Shown: in pieces, positions 60,308 through 64,000 of the stretch | Layout: each line of letters begins with the position of its first letter | Numbering within the stretch: the first letter of the stretch is position 1 | DNA from: Sciscionella marina DSM 45152 | GTDB taxonomy: Bacteria > Actinomycetota > Actinomycetes > Mycobacteriales > Pseudonocardiaceae | Assembly: GCF_000379465.1 (NCBI RefSeq) | Contig: NZ_KB905392.1 | Location: 716,869 to 780,868 of the forward strand | DNA length: 64,000 bases | Direction: 5' to 3' | Made by a program: the position numbers and the translations under genes | Notes under the pieces: generated by a model | Told to the model about the DNA's origin: nothing | Databases searched by the model: none | Seen by the model: only the letters and a program-made list of their open reading frames with translations

Positions 60308-60901
60308 ATGAAATCCACCCTTCATTCGCCCGCCACCATGGCGCCGGTGGAGCCCGCGAAAAACGAAACCCACGATCGCTCACGGCTGCGGTTGAAACCG
60401 CACGGACCGCCTGCCGGTTACGTCGACGGAGCTTGGTGGCCGAGGTCGCGGGACCTTACCCGGGAAATACCACGGCTGGCGGCGATGCTCGCGTCCAGCT
60501 GGTTGCCGCCGAGCAGGATCACGTTCGCCATGGAGGCTTGGGATCCGGCGCCGCGGCGTGTCAGTGTCAACGGCAGACTCATCCGGCTCGGGGGCTTTCA
60601 TTCCCAAGACGAACATCTCCTGGACGTGCTCGGGCCGGACGGGGAGCGGCTCACGCTACTTGTCGTCCCGCCGGAAAACAGCGTGGACGAAAGCGAGCAG
60701 GCACTTCAGTCGGCGGCCGATCCGGACAACCGTGAATCGCCGGAGGACCTCCTGAGCCATGGCACTGCGCTCTCCGCTCTCCCCCGGTCAGCTACCGCCG
60801 ACGACAGCACTGTCGACGCATGGGAGTCCGAAGGCGGCCAGGTGCACGACAGTCGCCGGCCTACACATAGCGCTGGCTCGCGGGCCTGGAAACGGTCATG
60901 A
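60308..60901 (+). CDS. DUF5994 family protein, copy 3
   Basis: 197 aa. The full signature is present: GPPAGYVDGAWWPRSRDL (about 36-53), then ITFAMEAWDPAP, VNGRLIRLGGFHSQDEHLLDVLGPDGERLTLLVVPPE. GGGAGGGAG precedes ATG 60308. Its stop overlaps the ATG of the slipin gene (ATGA), so the two are translationally coupled; this suggests that DUF5994 may work with a membrane SPFH scaffold. Function unknown. The closest to the family standard of the three copies in the window. Confidence 0.85.
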   Translation: MKSTLHSPATMAPVEPAKNETHDRSRLRLKPHGPPAGYVDGAWWPRSRDLTREIPRLAAMLASSWLPPSRITFAMEAWDPAPRRVSVNGRLIRLGGFHSQDEHLLDVLGPDGERLTLLVVPPENSVDESEQALQSAADPDNRESPEDLLSHGTALSALPRSATADDSTVDAWESEGGQVHDSRRPTHSAGSRAWKRS

Positions 60902-61764
60902 CCACACTTGTCGTCCTCATCGTCATCCTCGGTATTCTCGCGCTCGTCACGCTGGCGGCGAGCCTGCGCAAGATAGAACAGTTCGAGCGCGGGGTCGTGC
61001 TTCGCTTCGGTCGTCTGTTACCCATGATCCGCCAGCCCGGCCTCCGCATGATCGTGCCGTTCGCCGATCGCCTGTACCACGTCAATATGCAGACGATCGT
61101 GCTCGACATACCGCCGCAAGGCGCGATCACCAAGGACAATGTCACGCTGAGCGTCGACGCGGTCGTGTACTACCGGGTTATCGATCCGGTGAAGGCGGTC
61201 ATCAACGTACAGCGTTACATGCACGCCGTTTCGCAGGTGGCACAGACCTCCCTGCGGTCGGTCATCGGGCGCGCCGAACTCGATACCCTTCTTTCCGACC
61301 GCGATCAGGTCAACACCGAACTGAAAGCGGTCATCGACACCCCGACCGAGGGTCCCTGGGGCCTTTCCATCGAACGCGTCGAGATCAAGGATGTCTCCCT
61401 TCCGGACGGGATGAAGCGCTCGATGTCCCGACAGGCGGAGGCAGAGCGGGAGCGCAGGGCGCGAGTGATCGCCGCGGATGGCGAGTTCCAAGCCTCGACC
61501 AAACTGGCGGCCGCGGCCGAGACGATGAGTGCAACGCCGTCGGCCCTGCAACTGCGCCTGCTGCAGACCGTCGTCGATGTGGCAGCCGAGAAGAACAGCA
61601 CCCTCGTCATGCCGTTCCCGGTCGAGATGCTCCGGTTCTTCGAAAATATGACGGGCGGGCAGCAGGCCGAAAAGCCGCAAGCGGATACTGGTAACGGCCG
61701 AGTCGACGACATCGACGGCGTCCTGTTCGGCGGGGACCGGAAACCGGTGACCGGTACGGAATGA
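60898..61764 (+). CDS. Slipin (SPFH/band-7, stomatin-like membrane protein)
   Basis: 288 aa. A single N-terminal membrane segment (TLVVLIVILGILALVTLAA) is followed by the SPFH domain (RKIEQFERGVVLRFGRLL, MQTIVLDIPPQGAITKDNVTLSVDAVVYYRVIDPVKAV, TSLRSVIGRAELDTLLSDRD) and an Ala/Glu-rich coiled-coil (RQAEAERERRARVIAADGEFQ). Stomatin-like proteins form oligomeric microdomain scaffolds and often pair with NfeD; no NfeD gene is seen here. Coupled by ATGA to DUF5994 copy 3. Confidence 0.9.
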   Translation: MTTLVVLIVILGILALVTLAASLRKIEQFERGVVLRFGRLLPMIRQPGLRMIVPFADRLYHVNMQTIVLDIPPQGAITKDNVTLSVDAVVYYRVIDPVKAVINVQRYMHAVSQVAQTSLRSVIGRAELDTLLSDRDQVNTELKAVIDTPTEGPWGLSIERVEIKDVSLPDGMKRSMSRQAEAERERRARVIAADGEFQASTKLAAAAETMSATPSALQLRLLQTVVDVAAEKNSTLVMPFPVEMLRFFENMTGGQQAEKPQADTGNGRVDDIDGVLFGGDRKPVTGTE

Positions 61765-61864
61765 GGGCCCATCGAGCAGTATTCCTGGCTCGCGACAGAG
61801 GTTTCCGCTCGTTCGGCCGGGATCGGGATGCAGCGGAGGGAAAACCGGACCCGGACGGGCGCGG

Positions 61865-62050
61865 TCACCAGAGGCTGTGGGGGAGGTCGGCGATCAACTC
61901 GTCGAGCTCTCCGATGGTGCGCGACCGCCACACCGCAACGGCCCGCTGCTCGAATTCCGCCATCGTGATTCGTCCCTCGCCGACCGCGTACTGGAGCTTG
62001 TCGAGGATGGCTTGGCGCTCCGCGTCCGACGCTCGCCAGTTTCGCATCAT
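61865..62050 (-). CDS. DUF1707 domain protein
   Basis: 61 aa: WRASDAERQAILDKLQYAVG followed by RITMAEFEQRAVAVWRSRTIGELDELIADLP is the DUF1707 (SHOCT-like) module, here alone rather than fused to membrane segments. Start at the first of two ATGs (62050), AGGTG 3 nt upstream. These modules are thought to mediate oligomerisation or membrane targeting. Convergent with the slipin gene with 100 bp between. Confidence 0.82.
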   Translation of the reverse strand: MMRNWRASDAERQAILDKLQYAVGEGRITMAEFEQRAVAVWRSRTIGELDELIADLPHSLW

Positions 62051-62549
62051 GATCACCTGTCCTGGACTCGCCGTGCCGTTCCCAGAGTCGCCGTTCCGTT
62101 CCCGAGACGGTTTGACTCGGTCACGGCCCGAAACGCCGCGGTGACCGGACCTGATGTCGCTCCGGTACGACGGCACGAAAATTCCCGTCGAGTCGTCGAA
62201 GGCACCGGAGTGGTCCGTCCCCGGAACCACACCCGAGCCTGGCACGCCATACCGATGGTGGCAAGCGGCGCACAGCAGCGAGCAACCCCGTGGCGCGAAA
62301 CGGGATGGGCGGCACGAGGACATGCGAACCTGTCGGGCCGGCAGCCCCGGGGCTGCCGGATTGATCGGCCCATCTACAGGAGCATCAACCTCTGAGCGCG
62401 CCCTGCCGCGTCTTCGCCCATCGACTGATGGTTGAAGAGCAGCCCGGTTACGGGTGTCATTTCTGTTGTTCTGAGCATGGCCGAATGTGCTGACCGCTGG
62501 TCGTCTGAGTCGGAATCCTCCTGGCAGACTCCGTCGACCGGTTCAAGCC
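62051..62549. other. Region without a supported gene
   Basis: About 500 bp. The short GCCGTTCC repeats near 62068-62100 are the only pattern noted. Confidence 0.35.
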
Positions 62550-62965
62550 GGTCGTACGAGTACCCAGCGAGGCCGGAACCAAAGTCCCTTCACCAAAGCC
62601 GATCGACGAGCGGTTCGGTGGTACACGACTGCTCGTGGCGGTCTCGGTGTCCGTGGCTGGGCGGTGCGGTTGGAGGTTGTCTGTCGTTACCGGTGACGTG
62701 GTGTATCGGGTGGTCGCCGGTGCACGATCCTGGTCACCGCCGGGCGCGGAGGCTATGGTCGGTGGTACCGGTTCAGATCGGGAGCTGGCGCACGCCTGCT
62801 CACCGGTGGCGGGATACCTGTCTGGTTCAGCCCACGTGCCCGCTGGTGATCTCGCCGTTGATTCCTCCGGAAGGAGGGCAAGGACAGTGGTTGTTCATCA
62901 CGCGGCCTCGGCTCGTTATGCGTCGCAGTCGGCCGGGCGGAAGGCGGTCTCGACCGGTGCTATGA
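62550..62965 (+). pseudogene. Possible frameshifted partner gene of DUF6292
   Basis: One frame reads AVRWYTTARGGLGVRGWAVR near 62620-62690, the next GDVVYRVVAGARSW, and a third WRDTCLVQPTCPLVISPLIP then PEGGQGQWLFITRPR, ending in a TGA that overlaps the DUF6292 ATG (62962-62965). Together these look like one small protein of the kind found upstream of DUF6292 genes, broken by two frameshifts. The reading is tentative. Confidence 0.3.
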
Positions 62966-63477
62966 CCATGTCATCGCCGCGAGTGCGGCCGGTCGATGCT
63001 CCGTTCGCGGAAGTCGAACTGGGTACGCAGCGGGCCGCGTGGGGTTTGCGCCGGTATGTCGCCCAGGTCGCCCATGGGCTGGGGATCGGGTTGGAAAGCG
63101 CCTGCTGCGAGGTGGGTGCGACGCCGACCGTCTACTTGGCGCTGGACGAGCGCCTGCCCGATATTCCGGATCAGAATACGGCCCTGTGCTGGGACGTCGT
63201 GCATGGGTGGGCGCTCGGAGTGGAGACCGGTTCGGACGAGCAGGTACACCTGGTGGCCTACCTCGGTGGCAGTGAAGTGTTGCCTGTTCCCGAGGTCGTG
63301 GTGGTGTTCGCGAAGTCGATGCTGGCTGGTCATCCCGTTGGCCAGGCGGAGCCACCGGTGCTGGTCGGCGAAAAACCGGGCACGCGGCTGGCCGACTATG
63401 CGAGCCCGGGAATCTGTCACGACGATCCGGAAAACACGACAGAAGGAACAGCGACAAGGAGACGGGAACGCGAATGA
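62962..63477 (+). CDS. DUF6292 family protein
   Basis: 171 aa. LRRYVAQVAHGLGIGLESACCEVGATPTVYLALDERLP and LCWDVVHGWALGVETGSDEQVHLVAYLGGSEVLPVPEVVVVFAKSML match the DUF6292 module, a small actinobacterial domain of unknown function. The tail (TTEGTATRRRERE) is charged and disordered. The start ATG overlaps the stop of the broken upstream frame and its stop overlaps the next GAF gene (ATGA), which implies coupling into an operon with a sensory protein. ATG 62968 is an alternative start. Confidence 0.75.
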   Translation: MTMSSPRVRPVDAPFAEVELGTQRAAWGLRRYVAQVAHGLGIGLESACCEVGATPTVYLALDERLPDIPDQNTALCWDVVHGWALGVETGSDEQVHLVAYLGGSEVLPVPEVVVVFAKSMLAGHPVGQAEPPVLVGEKPGTRLADYASPGICHDDPENTTEGTATRRRERE

Positions 63478-64000
63478 CAGAGTCGACCGGCGGTGAGCGG
63501 GTGTCGGCCGACACCCGAAAGGTACTGGTCGAGGCCTTGTCCGACGCGGCGCGTGCGTTGGGACAGCGTGACCGCTCGGAAGAGGACGCGTTGCGGCTAA
63601 TCGTGTCGTCGGCAGTGGCCACAGTCCCTGGCGCCGAACATGCCGGCGTGTCGTTGCTGCGCGGCGACGGAGTGATCACCTCGTACACGCCGTCGAGCAG
63701 TACCGTCTCGGAGGTGGATCGATTGCAGTCCACCTACCGGGAAGGTCCGTGTGTGACCGCGTTGTGGGACCAGCACACGGTGGTGGTCGACGATCTGGTC
63801 GCCGAGGCCGACCGGTGGCCGCGGTTTGCCCCGGAGGCTGCTGCCCGAGGGATTCTCAGCATGCTGTCGTTCCAGCTGTTCACTCGTGATGACTCCCTGG
63901 GCGCGTTGAACCTTTACTCCAGTGTTCGCAAGAGGTTCGATCTCGACTCGCAGATGCTGGGCGGCTTGTTCGCCTCGCAGGCCGCGCTGGTACTGGCCGG
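63474..64000 (+). CDS. GAF-domain protein, probably GAF-ANTAR (cut by window edge)
   Basis: 176 codons are visible from ATG 63474. GAF domain from about residue 35: EDALRLIVSSAVATVPGAEHAGVSLLRGDG, STYREGPCVTALWDQHTVVVDDL, ADRWPRFAPEAAARGILSMLSFQLFTRDDSLGALNLYS, RKRFDLDSQMLGGLFASQAALVLAG. The same arrangement as the complete gene at 55461, so a C-terminal ANTAR domain beyond the window end is likely but not seen. ATGA overlap with DUF6292. Confidence 0.85.
   Translation, partial: MTESTGGERVSADTRKVLVEALSDAARALGQRDRSEEDALRLIVSSAVATVPGAEHAGVSLLRGDGVITSYTPSSSTVSEVDRLQSTYREGPCVTALWDQHTVVVDDLVAEADRWPRFAPEAAARGILSMLSFQLFTRDDSLGALNLYSSVRKRFDLDSQMLGGLFASQAALVLA

Noticed and set aside
1..64000. CRISPR array, tRNA or rRNA genes
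   Set aside because: No regularly spaced repeats, no T-loop/acceptor patterns and no rRNA-like segments were seen while reading; a tRNAscan or covariance search could still reveal a divergent tRNA.

Overview
The window is high-GC DNA (about two thirds G+C or more) with dense operons, many GTG starts, frequent 4-base ATGA/GTGA stop-start overlaps and purine-rich ribosome binding sites. The family content (a CtpE-type P-ATPase, PucR/CdaR regulators, GAF-ANTAR proteins, DUF5994, DUF6292, DUF1707, an FCD-GntR and IclR-rich catabolic load) points to a soil-type actinomycete. A member of the Pseudonocardiales is the best guess, but this is inference from gene families only. No rRNA, tRNA or CRISPR array was seen.

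Layout. 1-2 kb: remnant of a DrrA-type ABC ATPase and a secreted tripeptidyl-aminopeptidase-like hydrolase. 2-4.3 kb: ornithine cyclodeaminase-family protein with its GntR regulator behind a 54-bp dyad, and a DUF1348 protein behind a perfect 30-bp palindrome. 4.3-8.6 kb: proline catabolism (P5C dehydrogenase, proline dehydrogenase) divergent from a PucR-type activator. 8.6-10.7 kb: secreted cyclohexadienyl dehydratase-like protein and a secreted C15-peptidase-like protein lacking its Cys. 10.7-16.1 kb: a leftward catabolic operon (GntR, nitrilase, DUF2848, HpaB-type monooxygenase, cupin, flavin reductase, then an isochorismatase). 16.1-21.9 kb: GlpP-type antiterminator facing an MFS, SDR, FAD-oxidase, FGGY-kinase operon that has a promoter and a hairpin-U-tract terminator in its leader. 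21.9-27.8 kb: TetR, TetR-type operator and an NCS1 permease, N-carbamoylputrescine amidase-like, agmatine deiminase, YtcJ amidohydrolase operon.

28-49.6 kb holds a secreted DUF4232-like protein, DUF1275, HxlR/tautomerase, CtpE, a CdaR regulator with an MFS transporter and a DadA-like oxidase, a PepSY protein with a two-component system and a small secreted protein sharing a binding-site motif, an IclR-nitrilase-DUF6282 unit with a coupled 47-aa microprotein, an ArsR/SnoaL pair, and an FMO-TetR-hydrolase-ADC-SDR operon. An Imm5-type immunity protein and a VOC protein follow.

49.6-50.9 kb is a gene graveyard: a frameshifted CaiB-type CoA transferase, a 5'-truncated AcuI/YhdH-like reductase and the 3' tail of a LysR regulator. 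From 51 kb to the end the DNA is of a different character: short, loosely packed genes, three DUF5994 paralogues, three GAF(-ANTAR) proteins, a three-histidine-box desaturase, a slipin, a HesB/IscA-like protein, DUF1707, DUF6292 and several very small ORFs, with a decayed IS481 element. It looks like an accessory stress/membrane-response region, with translational coupling (GTGA/ATGA) tying regulators to effectors.
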